DNA of 64,000 bases from JAKAIY01 sp963809385 (GCA_963809385.1 CAWEJL010000002.1:124001-188000); one strand, 5' to 3'. Shown: positions 16,438 to 25,585, counted from the first letter of the stretch. Notes: generated by a model not told the origin, from the sequence alone. A program made the numbers and translations.

Positions 16438-17527
16438 TTACCCCACCCGCGGCGGCTCAGCCAGCGCGAGCCGCCGCGAGCTGTTGCGCCAGCCAGCGAC
16501 CTGGGCCCACCACAGCGCCACAACACCCATCCACACAATCACAGCGCCAGTCACAGCGACAGCAGGGCCGTAACCGACTACCCACGGCGCAGTCGAGAAG
16601 TTGAAATGCTGTGGATGCCTGAGCATCCCGGGAATGCCGCGAATCGCCAGCGCCGTCAGCCAGGTCGCAGATGCGATCCAGATCAAGCTGATGACCGGCG
16701 GTATCCATCCGCGCTGCCAGATCGCGATCAGCGCCACCAGCATCCCCAGGAGGACGTAGTCCACGCCAGCGCCGAGAAGCGAGCCGGAGCCAAAGCCTGA
16801 CGCCGTGGCGTACACCAGAACCTCGTCGGAGTCCAGCCCCGCACACGCGCCGCTGACGAAATGGCTCCAGTTGACCGGGAACCCCGTGCAACCCTGCGTC
16901 GCCCAGGGCGTGAAGATGTAGCCGAAGAACCAGACGGCGATACCGACGGTGACGATCAGCGCGCCGATCCGCGCGGGGCTGAGAAGCGAGCGGAGCGCAG
17001 GCATAACCGCTATACGGCGCGCTCGGCTACCAGCCCGGCGCAGGCTCGCCAGCCGCGCCGCTCCACCTACCCACATCAGCGCCAGCCCGCTCAGCGACAA
17101 CCAGACTCCAACAGCTGGCGTGCGCGCGCCCCAAGCGAGATGGGCGCAGTTGATCTGGCACAACGCCCCGGGCGCACGCCCAAAGATCGCGTAGACGAGC
17201 GCCGCGACGCCACCCGTGGCGACCACCGGCCAGACCATATAGGCGTACGCCGCGAACCGCGACCGGCGCCAGATCGCCATCGCCAGCGCAAGCACAAATC
17301 CAGACGACAATGCGATATCCCCACAGAAATAGAATGCCATCGGACCACGAAGTCAGGCCCACCAAGGAGTATGCGCCGTCGAATCCGCGCACCGGATTCC
17401 AGGAAGTCGAAGACGCTCCCTGTCCCGGTTGGGTCAGGGTCACCTGGATGCGCGCCCACGGTACCTGCTGGGCGTAGGTGAGCAGCGCCGCGCCCACGAC
17501 GGCCAGCCACGCGAGTAGTCCATCCAC
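16438..17527 (-). pseudogene. Multi-pass membrane protein of unknown function, frameshifted
   Basis: No family is recognised. The rebuilt protein is about 362 residues with about eight hydrophobic segments and a loop containing four Cys (CQINCAHLAWG and TQGCTGFP...GACAG). The N-terminal part (LLAWLAVVGAALLTYAQQVP to DGILFLWG) and the rest (DIALSSGFVLALAMAIW onwards) are in different frames. They join at a GGGG run near 17318-17322, which fits a one-base homopolymer insertion. The start is uncertain: GTG at 17527 gives a plausible N-terminus, but a GTG in another frame at 17577 has a better SD-like stretch. The upstream phosphotransferase ends 85 bp away on the same strand. Confidence 0.55.
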
Positions 17528-17612
17528 GGCCAGCGCATCCCGCGCGGTGTTCCTTGCTCCACGTCCTTCAGCGTCACCCTGATCTTCCCTTCCCTCCGTG
17601 AGCGCGATCCCG

Positions 17613-18667
17613 TCAAATCCCTTCCATCGCCTCCGCCACCGCCGCCACCAGCCGCGCGCCGTGCGCCGCCAGCCAGTCCTGCCAGGCCAGCGCCGCCTCC
17701 GCGCGGGCGACGACATGCGCCATCGGGCTGAGGCCCTGCAGCGCTCTGCCCAGCCGGTGGATCAGCGAGGTGTAGCCGCGCATGGCGTAGAGGGTGGGGA
17801 TCGCCGCGATCTCCGGCGCCGTCAGCCGCAGCGAGCGCGCGTAGCCACGCGCCAGCGCCGCGATGATGGGCCATTCCGCTCCCGACTCTAACACATTCAC
17901 CGGCCACCAAACAAGCGCTACGGTGAGATCTATAACCCGAATATCGCGCGATAAGAACTCGAAGTCCAGCACGCCTGTGACGCGCTCGGCCTCCATAAAC
18001 AGGTTGCTGGGGTCCGTGTCCTCGTGGCAAAGTTGATGCGGCAGCGCGGCGTAGAGCGCGGGCAGCCGCTCCATCAGCGCCGTATAGCCGTCCCGCAGCC
18101 GCCCGCGCGCCTCGTCCTGATCGGCAGCGCCGCGAAGGCCGCCAGCGGGTCTGGAACCAGCGGCGTCATCTTGTCCAGCCTGCCCAGGCTGCGCCAGCTC
18201 ACCGCAGCCTCCGCGTCGGATAGCTCGACCGCCGCCAGCGCCACATCCAGCGCGCCAATCGCCTCCGCCGCGCGCTCCGCCTGCGCGAGGTTGTCACGCT
18301 CCGGCGGCTGCCCTGGAATGAAGCGCGTCAGCGTCGCCAGCGCGGCGCCGCCCGCCGTCGCTAGCGTGGCCCACGGCTCGCCGTCCGCCGTCAGGATTGG
18401 CGTGGGAACGGCGAACGGCAGCCCTTGCCGCTCCAGACCCACCAGCGCCGTGTACTCCAGCCGCGCGCGGCGCTCGTCGTGGTGTGACGCCGCCAGCCGC
18501 AGGACATGCGCGGCCACGCCAGGCGCCGCGCTGGTAACGTGGTACAGCGTGTTGTTCGTGCCGCCGCGCATCGGGGCGAGCCCCAGCGCGTCCGGCTGAC
18601 CGAGTAGCGGCCATGCGGCGACGAGCGCCACCGGGTCGGGGAAATGAGGCGGCGGTGGACCGCGCAT
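17613..18667 (-). pseudogene. Aminoglycoside phosphotransferase/homoserine kinase-like (APH fold) protein, frameshifted
   Basis: Small-molecule kinase of the APH fold, about 351 residues once repaired. The N-lobe reads RGGTNNTLYHVT with a VLRLA strand. The catalytic loop is in a different frame: QLCHEDTDPSNLF (Brenner-type H-x-D-x4-N), followed by VTGVLDFEFLSRD with the metal-binding Asp. The shift is near 18118-18126, where DQDEARGRLRDGYTALMERL can be read across. Unlike most other shifts in this window, it needs a missing base (-1). The ATG at 18667 overlaps the stop of the CPBP gene (TGATG), implying coupled translation. The substrate is unknown; another APH-fold gene lies at 32319-33350. 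Confidence 0.7.
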
Positions 18668-19485
18668 CACTGGCCAGCCGCTGGATCACCGCCGCTGGCG
18701 GGCGCGCTCGCGGCGCCAGCGCCATGCTGGCGGCGAAGCTGGCTGAGGTTGCGGCGGTGGAGCGCGACATCGGCCCAGCTGAGGAAGCCAGCGGTGGCGA
18801 AGCCATGCGCGATCACCGCCGGCCAGATCGAGCGGCGCTTGGGAAGGGCGAAGAGCGCGCCGAACAACCCGCCCGCCGCCGTCACCCCGGCGATCGAGCG
18901 CCAGCTCCAGTTTCCAAAGCGATGGTACCCGCCGTAGACGGTGGAGGCTACCACCCAGCCTAGCGGCCCCGCCGCGCGCCGCGCGCCCGGAACTTTCCGC
19001 AGCCCGCGCGTCGCCAGCGATTGCACGACGCCGCGAAAGAACAGCTCCTCGGCGGGGGCGTTGATCAGGAAGTAGAAGGCCGACTGCGCCACCTGATCGG
19101 CGGGCGTAGGCAGCTTGTAGCGCGGCGCGACGGCCCGACGGAAGACAGCGGCGATCTGCGAGAACGGCAGGCCCACCGCCACGCCGAGCGCGAGGTCCTT
19201 CAACGGTGCGTCACTCCGCAGACCCAGATCCTCTTTGCCCCAGCGCGTGAAGCGCCCATACGCCCAGGAGATGAGCAGCAGCGGAACGACACGGCCCAGT
19301 GTATCCTTCCACAACCAGCCCCATGTATCGCGCGGCGTGTTCAGCGGCGTCTTGGCCACCACGCGCGGCGCGATGGACTGCACGAGCAGCCGCTCGCCAC
19401 TGGGCGTAACCTCCACCAGCGGCGGCGCGTCCCAGCGCGGGGGTGTTTTGCCCTTCGCCGCGCTCCCGTCTCCGACAGCCGCCAC
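18667..19485 (-). CDS. CPBP (CAAX protease/bacteriocin-processing, Abi) membrane protein
   Basis: Integral membrane protein of 272 residues in the CPBP glutamic protease family. The signature motifs are APAEELFFRGVVQ (EExxxR) and, further on, the histidine motifs STVYGGYHRFGNW and AVIAHGFATAGF. The first about 55 residues are soluble, then about six hydrophobic segments. Family members act as CAAX-like endopeptidases or in bacteriocin self-immunity; the substrate here is unknown. It sits between ubiE (36 bp upstream) and the phosphotransferase (1-bp overlap), all on the minus strand, so it is probably the third gene of a polyprenyl synthase-ubiE-CPBP-kinase operon. Confidence 0.82.
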   Translation of the reverse strand: MAAVGDGSAAKGKTPPRWDAPPLVEVTPSGERLLVQSIAPRVVAKTPLNTPRDTWGWLWKDTLGRVVPLLLISWAYGRFTRWGKEDLGLRSDAPLKDLALGVAVGLPFSQIAAVFRRAVAPRYKLPTPADQVAQSAFYFLINAPAEELFFRGVVQSLATRGLRKVPGARRAAGPLGWVVASTVYGGYHRFGNWSWRSIAGVTAAGGLFGALFALPKRRSIWPAVIAHGFATAGFLSWADVALHRRNLSQLRRQHGAGAASAPASGGDPAAGQ

Positions 19486-19520
19486 AGACGCCCTCCTTCG
19501 CTCCCGCGCTCAACACGCCG

Positions 19521-20282
19521 CTAGGCGGGGTTGGTCCCAACATGCGCGGCGACAACGCCCCCCATCAGGTAGTAGTAGCGCACGTCTACCAGTCCAGCCT
19601 CTTCCATGATGCGCTTAAGGGTAGGCGCGTCGGGGTGCGCCACCACCGAGGACGGCAGGTAGCTATAGGCGTCAAAGGCCTTGCCGATCAGTGAGCCGAG
19701 CAGCGGAATCACGCGGTCGAAATAGAGGTGAAAGCCCCAGTTGAAGACGGGGTTGTACGGATGGCTCATCTCCAGGCAGACCACCCGCCCGCCGGGCCGC
19801 GTGACGCGTCGCATCTCGCGGAAGCCGCCGGGTATATCCGACAGGTTGCGCACGACCCACGCCGACGTCACCGCGTCGAACGCGCCATCGGTGAAATCGA
19901 GCCCCTGGCCATCGCCGCGCAGGAGCTCGATGCGCCCGTCCAGCCTCTGCCGCTTGACCTTCTCGCGCCCGACGGCCAGCATGCCTTCCGAAAAGTCCAC
20001 GCCCGTAATGTGGACATCCGCCGGACTCCGCCGCGCCAGCGCGATCGCCATATCACCCGTGCCTGTGCCGACATCCAGCGCGCGCGCGCCAGCGGACAGC
20101 GCCGCCTGCCGCGCGGCGAAGTCGCGCCAGCGCCCATCCATCCCGCCGGTCATGATGCGGTTCATCGCGTCATAGACCCGTGCGATGCGGTCGAACATCG
20201 AGCGCACATACACCGGCTTACCGCCTGCCGCGTCGAAGCGCGCGCGCAGGTCGGGCGTGGGCGTCGGAACAGTAGAGCTCAT
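19521..20282 (-). CDS. ubiE: Demethylmenaquinone methyltransferase
   Basis: SAM-dependent C-methyltransferase for the last step of menaquinone synthesis. The 253 residues show the UbiE family signatures: FDRIARVYDAMNRIMTGGMD at residues about 30-49, the SAM site LDVGTGTGDMAIALA, then FSEGMLAVGREK, NLSDIPGGFREMRRVTRPGG and YSYLPSSVVAHPD. The polyprenyl diphosphate synthase that would supply the side chain is 84 bp upstream on the same strand. This supports menaquinone as the quinone; ubiquinone synthesis is not expected in Chloroflexota. Confidence 0.93.
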   Translation of the reverse strand: MSSTVPTPTPDLRARFDAAGGKPVYVRSMFDRIARVYDAMNRIMTGGMDGRWRDFAARQAALSAGARALDVGTGTGDMAIALARRSPADVHITGVDFSEGMLAVGREKVKRQRLDGRIELLRGDGQGLDFTDGAFDAVTSAWVVRNLSDIPGGFREMRRVTRPGGRVVCLEMSHPYNPVFNWGFHLYFDRVIPLLGSLIGKAFDAYSYLPSSVVAHPDAPTLKRIMEEAGLVDVRYYYLMGGVVAAHVGTNPA

Positions 20283-20321
20283 CGCTACAGCGCCTCTCTG
20301 GACACTTCTATGAACCGCGCA

Positions 20322-20347
20322 CCCCTCGCCCGCGCACGGGAGAGGGG
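20322..20347. repeat. REP-like hairpin in the polyprenyl synthase-ubiE gap
   Basis: CCCCTCGCCCG (20322-20332) and CGGGAGAGGGG (20337-20347) form an 11-bp stem with one mismatch and a CGCA loop, followed by GCTGGGGGTGAGGG. Similar CCCTCACCCCC...CCCTCTCCCG palindromes recur as dispersed REP-like units in many genomes (recollection, not a search). It is the only copy I noticed here. Confidence 0.5.
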
Positions 20348-20366
20348 CTGGGGGTGAGGGACCTCG

Positions 20367-21353
20367 CTAGCGGCTGCGCGCCAGCACGAAATCCACCACT
20401 TCTTCGAGCGTCGCGCGGTCCGGTGACTGGGGAAACTCGGCGAGCAGTGATTTCGCGCGCAGCGCGTATTCCCGCGCCACGTCCAGGGACTCCTGGATAG
20501 CGGAGGTCGCGTTGACCCAGCGCACCACCGCCGTCACATCATCCTCACTGGGCTTTTCCGCTGTCAGCAGCCGCTGTACCTGCTCGATGCGCCCGTTGTG
20601 CTCGTTGCGCAGCGCGTAGATCAGTGGCAGCGTCACCAGTCCCTGCCGCAGGTCGTTGCCGGCTGGCTTGCCGATGATCTCCTCAGCGCCGGTGTAGTCG
20701 AGCACGTCGTCCATGATCTGGAACGCGATGCCCAGATTCACGCCGTAATCGTTCATGAGCTCGATCTGCTCGTCGCTGGCGCCGCCCACCGTCGCGCCAC
20801 CCTTGCAACAGGCGGCGATCAGACAAGCGGTCTTGCGGTTGACGCGCTCCAGGTAGCGCTCCTCCGAGGTGTCCATGCGCCGGGCGGAGAGCAGCTCGAT
20901 GATCGTGCCCTCGCAGACCGTCGCCACCGTGTCGGAGAATAGCCGGTCAATGCGGAAGTCTTGCACATCGGCGATCAAGCCCGCTGTCTTGGCGAAGAGG
21001 TAATCGCCCAGCAGGATCGCCACCGGCTCGCCGTAGCGCGCGTTGACCGTCGGGATGCCGCGCCGCGTGCCAGCCTGATCAATGATATCGTCATGCACCA
21101 GTGTCGCCAAATGAGTCATCTCGAACGCAATGCTGAGCGGCAGCAGCTTCTCGAAGCGATAGGTGAAAAGCTTGCCGGAGATCAGCGTCAATGCGGTGCG
21201 CAGGCGTTTGCCAGGCGAGCTCATCGCATGCGCGGCGGCGGCGTTCAATATGTCCAAACCAGAGGTCGCCCGCAACTGGAACTCGCGGTCCACAATCTCC
21301 AAGTCTGGCTCGATAGGGGCGAACAGCCGGCTCAACGTGGCCGTATCGCTCAT
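20367..21353 (-). CDS. Polyprenyl diphosphate synthase (heptaprenyl/octaprenyl type)
   Basis: Trans-prenyl chain elongating enzyme that builds the isoprenoid tail of menaquinone from allylic diphosphate and IPP. It is 328 residues. The first aspartate-rich motif is LVHDDIIDQAGTRRG (D88, D89, D92) and the second is QIMDDVLDYTG near residue 218. PGKRLRTAL near 48-55 binds diphosphate. The sequence looks like long-chain synthases (HepT/IspB group) rather than FPP synthase, but chain length cannot be read reliably. The ATG at 21353 follows GGAGG; 27 further upstream codons are open but not conserved. The ubiE neighbour supports a menaquinone role. Confidence 0.9.
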   Translation of the reverse strand: MSDTATLSRLFAPIEPDLEIVDREFQLRATSGLDILNAAAAHAMSSPGKRLRTALTLISGKLFTYRFEKLLPLSIAFEMTHLATLVHDDIIDQAGTRRGIPTVNARYGEPVAILLGDYLFAKTAGLIADVQDFRIDRLFSDTVATVCEGTIIELLSARRMDTSEERYLERVNRKTACLIAACCKGGATVGGASDEQIELMNDYGVNLGIAFQIMDDVLDYTGAEEIIGKPAGNDLRQGLVTLPLIYALRNEHNGRIEQVQRLLTAEKPSEDDVTAVVRWVNATSAIQESLDVAREYALRAKSLLAEFPQSPDRATLEEVVDFVLARSR

Positions 21354-21595
21354 GGGGCCTCCAAAAGTGGTAGCGAGACACTCGTGTGGGTCTCGATCAC
21401 GCGCCGTCGCCAGCGCCACATTTAATTGTAACACGGCCCGTCAGCAGTGTGGATGTCGTGTACGCGAACGCCGCCCGTTAGGTCGCGGAACGGCGTCACT
21501 TCATAGTAAGCCTAAGGCGTCTGGCTAGGGCCGCGCATCACAGCGTCCGGCGTTCATATCACAGCGGCGTCACAAGCGAGAAAGGCGCCAAGCGG

Positions 21596-22582
21596 CTAGA
21601 CATCGGCGGTATGATCCAGCTCAGCCAGGTCCTCCTGCAAGAAGAGATGCTCGAATGGCAGCTCCTCGACGATATCCAGCGCCTCGCGATACTCGCGCCA
21701 GGTTAGGCGGCGGCCCAACTCCTCGTCACCAACCACTTTGTATGCCGGAAAATACTGATCCATCACACTCAGGCCAATATCCGTCCCAATTTCGCGCGCG
21801 ATCCAGTTCAGGACCTCGCGTGTGCCCGCGTGGCCGTTCGGCATCACCAAATGGCGCACGATCAGCCCGCGCGTCGCGATTCCATGCTCATCCAGCTTGA
21901 GCCCGCCCACCTGACGGTACATCTCCTTCAGCGCCGCGCGGTTGAACTCGACGTAGTGATGCATCTTTGAGGTGCGCATCGCCTCGCGGTTGTCGGCGTA
22001 TTTCGCATCGGGCAGGTAGATATCTACGACGCCATCGAGCAGCTTGAGCGTGTGCAAGTGCTCGTAGCCCGCGCAGTTGTAAACCATCGGGATGCGCAGC
22101 CCACGATCGGCGGCGATCACCAGCGCCTTCAGGATTTGCGGGACGAAGTGGGTGGGCGTCACGAGGTCAATGTTGTGAGCGCCCTTCTTCTGGAGGTAGA
22201 GCATCATCTCCGCCAGCCGCTCCGGCCCCACGCGGATGCCATGCCCCATCTGACTCAGCCAGTAGTTCTGGCAATACGAGCAGCGCGCCTGGCAGCCGCC
22301 AAAGAAGATTGTCCCCGCGCCACCCGTGCCGCTCAACGGCGGCTCCTCGCGCCGGTGGAGGTTCCACGAGCCGACGATGATGTCCGTGCCGGAGTGGCAC
22401 GCGCCCGTCTTGCCCGCGATACGGTTCACGGGGCAGTTCTGCGGGCAGACCGTGCAGCAGCGCAGCAGCTCCCATGCCTCATTCGCGCGCCGCGCCAGCT
22501 CGCCGGTCGCGTGTAGCGCCAGATAGCTGGGGTACAGCCCACTGGATATCTGATCGGTTTGGTCCTGGGTTGGAGCCGTCAT
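21596..22582 (-). CDS. Radical SAM protein, pyruvate formate-lyase activating enzyme-like (COG1313 type)
   Basis: Radical SAM enzyme of 328 residues. The [4Fe-4S] motif is GGCQARCSYCQNY (C97, C101, C104). Before it lies another cysteine cluster, RCCTVCPQNCPVNR (C42, C43, C46, C50) plus C62, a feature of the COG1313/PflX branch. That branch resembles PflA but usually occurs without a glycyl-radical partner; none is in this window. HFVPQILKAL and GLIVRHLVMPNG are also typical. The substrate is unknown. It is 26 bp downstream of the HicB-like/DinB-like protein, both on the minus strand with uvrB, so one transcript may carry all three. Confidence 0.82.
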   Translation of the reverse strand: MTAPTQDQTDQISSGLYPSYLALHATGELARRANEAWELLRCCTVCPQNCPVNRIAGKTGACHSGTDIIVGSWNLHRREEPPLSGTGGAGTIFFGGCQARCSYCQNYWLSQMGHGIRVGPERLAEMMLYLQKKGAHNIDLVTPTHFVPQILKALVIAADRGLRIPMVYNCAGYEHLHTLKLLDGVVDIYLPDAKYADNREAMRTSKMHHYVEFNRAALKEMYRQVGGLKLDEHGIATRGLIVRHLVMPNGHAGTREVLNWIAREIGTDIGLSVMDQYFPAYKVVGDEELGRRLTWREYREALDIVEELPFEHLFLQEDLAELDHTADV

Positions 22583-22608
22583 TCGCCGCCCATCTTCACT
22601 TCTATCGC

Positions 22609-23259
22609 TTACAGCCGCGTCAGATCATCCGTCGCGCGGCGCGCCAGCAGCACGCTCTCACGCAGCCCGCGCCGCAGCGACCACCGCTGGCCGGTTTCCT
22701 CATGGGTCACTTCGCGCTGGCGCGCGCTGGTCATGCGGAACATCGCCAGCGCGGCGTCACGCGCCGCCTCGATCCGCACGACTCCGCCGCTTGGCAGGTC
22801 CGGCGCGTTCACCCCCGTCGCGTAGGCGATCAATCCCACCTGGACCGCCGCTACCCGGCTGAGCGCGGCCTCCAGCGCGGGACTCGCGGGCCGCTGGGCG
22901 GCGCCCGCCAGCAGGTCCGCATACGCCCAGTCGAGGACAGCCAGCAGCCAGTCGAGGTCCTCATCATTCACCGGCTCGGCGTCGGCGCTGAAGAACGCAG
23001 TAATCCCACCCGGCTTCTGGTCGGCGGTTTCGCGAGCCTCAGCGCGCACCTGGCTGTGCATGGTGGGGGTGTAGTCATCGTGGCGGCTGAGCCAGGCGTA
23101 GTACGCCGGAATCGCGTCCGCCAGGCGCTCTAGCGCCTCTCCCTGGCTGGCGCCCGTGGCGTAGCAGCCCGCCAGATCGCTCGCCAGCGCCAGCCACGCG
23201 CCGGATGGATCACGCAATAGCCAGGCCCCGTAGAGTGCGGCGTCGGGCTGTTCGGTCAT
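22609..23259 (-). CDS. HicB-like N-terminal domain fused to a DinB-like helical domain
   Basis: Residues about 8-60 (WLALASDLAGCYATGASQGE, then ALERLADAIPAYYAWL) match the small alpha/beta HicB antitoxin-like fold, whose usual hallmark is DLPGC-A-G-T-EEAL. Residues about 85-210 are helical, with DLDWLLAVLDWAYADLL and HEETGQRWSLRRGLRESVLL, and resemble the DinB/DUF664 four-helix bundle. The bundle's metal-binding histidines are not all evident. No HicA toxin gene is nearby, so a toxin-antitoxin role is not supported. It lies 35 bp downstream of uvrB on the same strand. Function is unknown; it could be a small-molecule-binding or thiol-transfer protein. Confidence 0.6.
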   Translation of the reverse strand: MTEQPDAALYGAWLLRDPSGAWLALASDLAGCYATGASQGEALERLADAIPAYYAWLSRHDDYTPTMHSQVRAEARETADQKPGGITAFFSADAEPVNDEDLDWLLAVLDWAYADLLAGAAQRPASPALEAALSRVAAVQVGLIAYATGVNAPDLPSGGVVRIEAARDAALAMFRMTSARQREVTHEETGQRWSLRRGLRESVLLARRATDDLTRL

Positions 23260-23294
23260 GCGGTCAAACTCCTGCGACTCCTGCGCGTGCGCGC

Positions 23295-25277
23295 TTATTC
23301 CACCAGTGCGCGGCGTAGCTCGATCACCTGGTCGCGCAACTGGGCGGCCTTCTCGAACTCCAGCTCTTTCGCGGCCTGCTTCATCTGCGACTCCAGCCCC
23401 TTGATGAGACGGGCAATCTCATCTTTCGGCATGTCGGCGAGCGCCACCGCGCCCTCAGCCGCTCGCTCGCCCTGCTCGGATGGGCGGAAGCGGTCGGAGA
23501 GCGCGCGCACTTCTTTGATGATGCCGCGCGGGGTGATGCCATGCGCCACATTATAGTCTTCCTGGATGCGACGGCGACGGTTTGTCTCATCTATCGCCCG
23601 CCGCATCGAGTTGGTAATATGATCGGCGTACATCACCACTGAGCCCTCGATGTGCCGCGCGGCGCGCCCTATCGTCTGGATCAGCGAGCCTTCCGAGCGT
23701 AGGAAGCCTTCCTTGTCGGCGTCGAGGATCGCCACCAGCGACACTTCCGGCAGGTCGAGCCCCTCACGCAGCAGGTTGATGCCCACCACCACGTCGTAGA
23801 CGCCCAGCCGCAGGTCGCGCAGAATCTCTATCCGCTCGATGGTGTCAATCTCCGAGTGCAGATAGTGGACCTTGACCCCCATCTCCTGGAGGTAGTCGGC
23901 CAGGTCTTCGGCCATCTTCTTGGTGAGCGTCGTCACCAGCGCGCGCTGGCCCCGCTCCGTCCGCAGGCGAATCTCGGCCAGCAGGTCATCAATCTGCCCC
24001 TCGGTCGGGCGGACGGTGATCAGCGGGTCGAGTACGCCGGTCGGGCGGATGATCTGCTCGGCCACCACGTCGCTATGCTCGTACTCAAACGGCCCCGGCG
24101 TGGCGGAGACGAAGACCGCCTGACTCAGGTGATCGAGGAACTCGTTGAACATCAGCGGGCGGTTATCCAGCGCGGAGGGCAGGCGGAAGCCGTAGTCCAC
24201 CAGCACCTGCTTGCGCGCGCGGTCGCCGTTGAACATGCCGCGCACCTGAGGCAGCGCGACGTGCGACTCATCCACTACCAGCAGGAAGTCATCGGGGAAG
24301 TAGTCCAGCAGCGTCCAGGGCTGCTCGCCGGGCTGGCGGCCCGCCAGGTGGCGCGAGTAGTTCTCGATGCCGGAGCAGATGCCCGTCTCGCGCAGCATCT
24401 CGATATCGAAGTTGGTGCGCTGCCGCAGCCGCGCGGCCTCCAGCAGCTTGCCCTCGGCGTCCAGCTCCGCCAGCCGCACCGCCAGCTCCGCTTCGATGCC
24501 GGCGATGGCGCTGTTCAACCGCTCCTGCGTCGTCACCCAGTGCTTGGCCGGGTAGATGTCCAGCCGCACGCGGTTCCCCAGAATCTCGCCGGTCAGCGGG
24601 TCAATCTCGACGATCCGCTCGATCTCGTCTCCGAAGAACTCGACCCGCATCGCCAGGTCCTCATACGAGGGATAAATCTCCAGCGTGTCACCGCGCACGC
24701 GGAACTTGCCGCGCGTGAAGCTGGTGTCGTTGCGCTCGTACTGAATGTCGGTCAGCCAGCGCAACACACGGTCACGCCGCCGCGTTTCGCCCACCTTGAG
24801 CGTCAGCACGACCTCGCCATATTCCTCCGGCGAGCCCAGGCCGTAGATACACGAGACCGACGCCACGATCAGTGTATCGCGCCGCTCGAACAGGCTGCGC
24901 GTCGCCGAGAGACGCAGCTTCTCGATCTCCGCGTTGAGCTGGCTCTCCTTCTCAACGTAGGTGTCCGTGCGCGGGATGTAGGCTTCTGGCTGGTAGTAAT
25001 CGTAGTAGCTGACGAAGTACTCGACGGCGTTATTGGGGAAGAACTCGCGGTACTCCGCGTACAGCTGCGCCGCCAGCGTCTTGTTGGGCGCCAGCACCAG
25101 CGTCGGGCGCTGCACCCGCTCGACCATCCGCGCGACGGTGAACGTCTTGCCGCTGCCCGTCACGCCGAGCAGCGTCTGGAAGCGATGGCCCGCGCGCACG
25201 CTCTCGACCAGCGTCTCAATCGCATCGGGCTGATCGCCCGTCGGCTGAAACGGGGCGACCACCTGAAAATCCGACAT
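23295..25277 (-). CDS. uvrB: Excinuclease ABC subunit B
   Basis: Damage-verifying helicase-like subunit of nucleotide excision repair. It is 660 residues, normal length. Walker A GVTGSGKTFT is near residues 38-47. The DNA-inserting beta-hairpin YDYYQPEAYIPRTDTYVEKE is near 90-110, DESH in LLVVDESHVALPQ near 330, and helicase motif VI near IQTIGRAARH. The C-terminal UVR motif for UvrC contact (LEFEKAAQLRDQVIELR) ends the protein. An upstream 59-codon extension is open, but ATG 25275-25277 has GGAGGG and gives the conserved start FQVVAPFQPTGDQPDAI. No uvrA or uvrC is in the window. A leader with two small hairpins precedes the gene. Confidence 0.97.
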   Translation of the reverse strand: MSDFQVVAPFQPTGDQPDAIETLVESVRAGHRFQTLLGVTGSGKTFTVARMVERVQRPTLVLAPNKTLAAQLYAEYREFFPNNAVEYFVSYYDYYQPEAYIPRTDTYVEKESQLNAEIEKLRLSATRSLFERRDTLIVASVSCIYGLGSPEEYGEVVLTLKVGETRRRDRVLRWLTDIQYERNDTSFTRGKFRVRGDTLEIYPSYEDLAMRVEFFGDEIERIVEIDPLTGEILGNRVRLDIYPAKHWVTTQERLNSAIAGIEAELAVRLAELDAEGKLLEAARLRQRTNFDIEMLRETGICSGIENYSRHLAGRQPGEQPWTLLDYFPDDFLLVVDESHVALPQVRGMFNGDRARKQVLVDYGFRLPSALDNRPLMFNEFLDHLSQAVFVSATPGPFEYEHSDVVAEQIIRPTGVLDPLITVRPTEGQIDDLLAEIRLRTERGQRALVTTLTKKMAEDLADYLQEMGVKVHYLHSEIDTIERIEILRDLRLGVYDVVVGINLLREGLDLPEVSLVAILDADKEGFLRSEGSLIQTIGRAARHIEGSVVMYADHITNSMRRAIDETNRRRRIQEDYNVAHGITPRGIIKEVRALSDRFRPSEQGERAAEGAVALADMPKDEIARLIKGLESQMKQAAKELEFEKAAQLRDQVIELRRALVE

Positions 25278-25585
25278 CCGCGCCGCCCTCCGTCGCATGG
25301 CGCCCACTCTGCGGGGGCGTCCGAAATGAGGCGCGTGCAACGCACGCGGCGCATAGAAATAGCCCGCGCTCGAAAGCGCGAGCCTGCGCCCCACAGTATA
25401 CAACACGGAGCGCGCCATCGGGCGGAAACGCGCCGTGAACAACTCCATAATCAAGCAAGCTTCGCGTCATTTCACCGAACAAGAAGTGCGCGCCTATACA
25501 CCACACCGCTGGCGCGATATGCTACCATGTGGTTAAATCGCGGAAGCGCATGTACTATCCGCGCCGCCCGCGCGCAGGAGCCACC
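25278..25585. other. 308-bp divergent gap between uvrB and the HxlR regulator
   Basis: No gene is supported here. On the minus strand, TATACT at 25395-25400 could be the uvrB -10 box (the -35 is poor). The resulting leader has two perfect 6-bp hairpins, GCGTGC-aac-GCACGC at 25333-25347 and CGCGCT-cgaa-AGCGCG at 25365-25380. On the plus strand, TATGCT at 25518-25523 or TATACA at 25495-25500 could drive the HxlR gene. I saw no SOS-box-like palindrome. Confidence 0.4.

Noticed and set aside
22609..23259. HicAB toxin-antitoxin locus
   Set aside because: Only the HicB-like fold is present, fused to another domain; there is no HicA-sized ORF with a suitable motif on either side.
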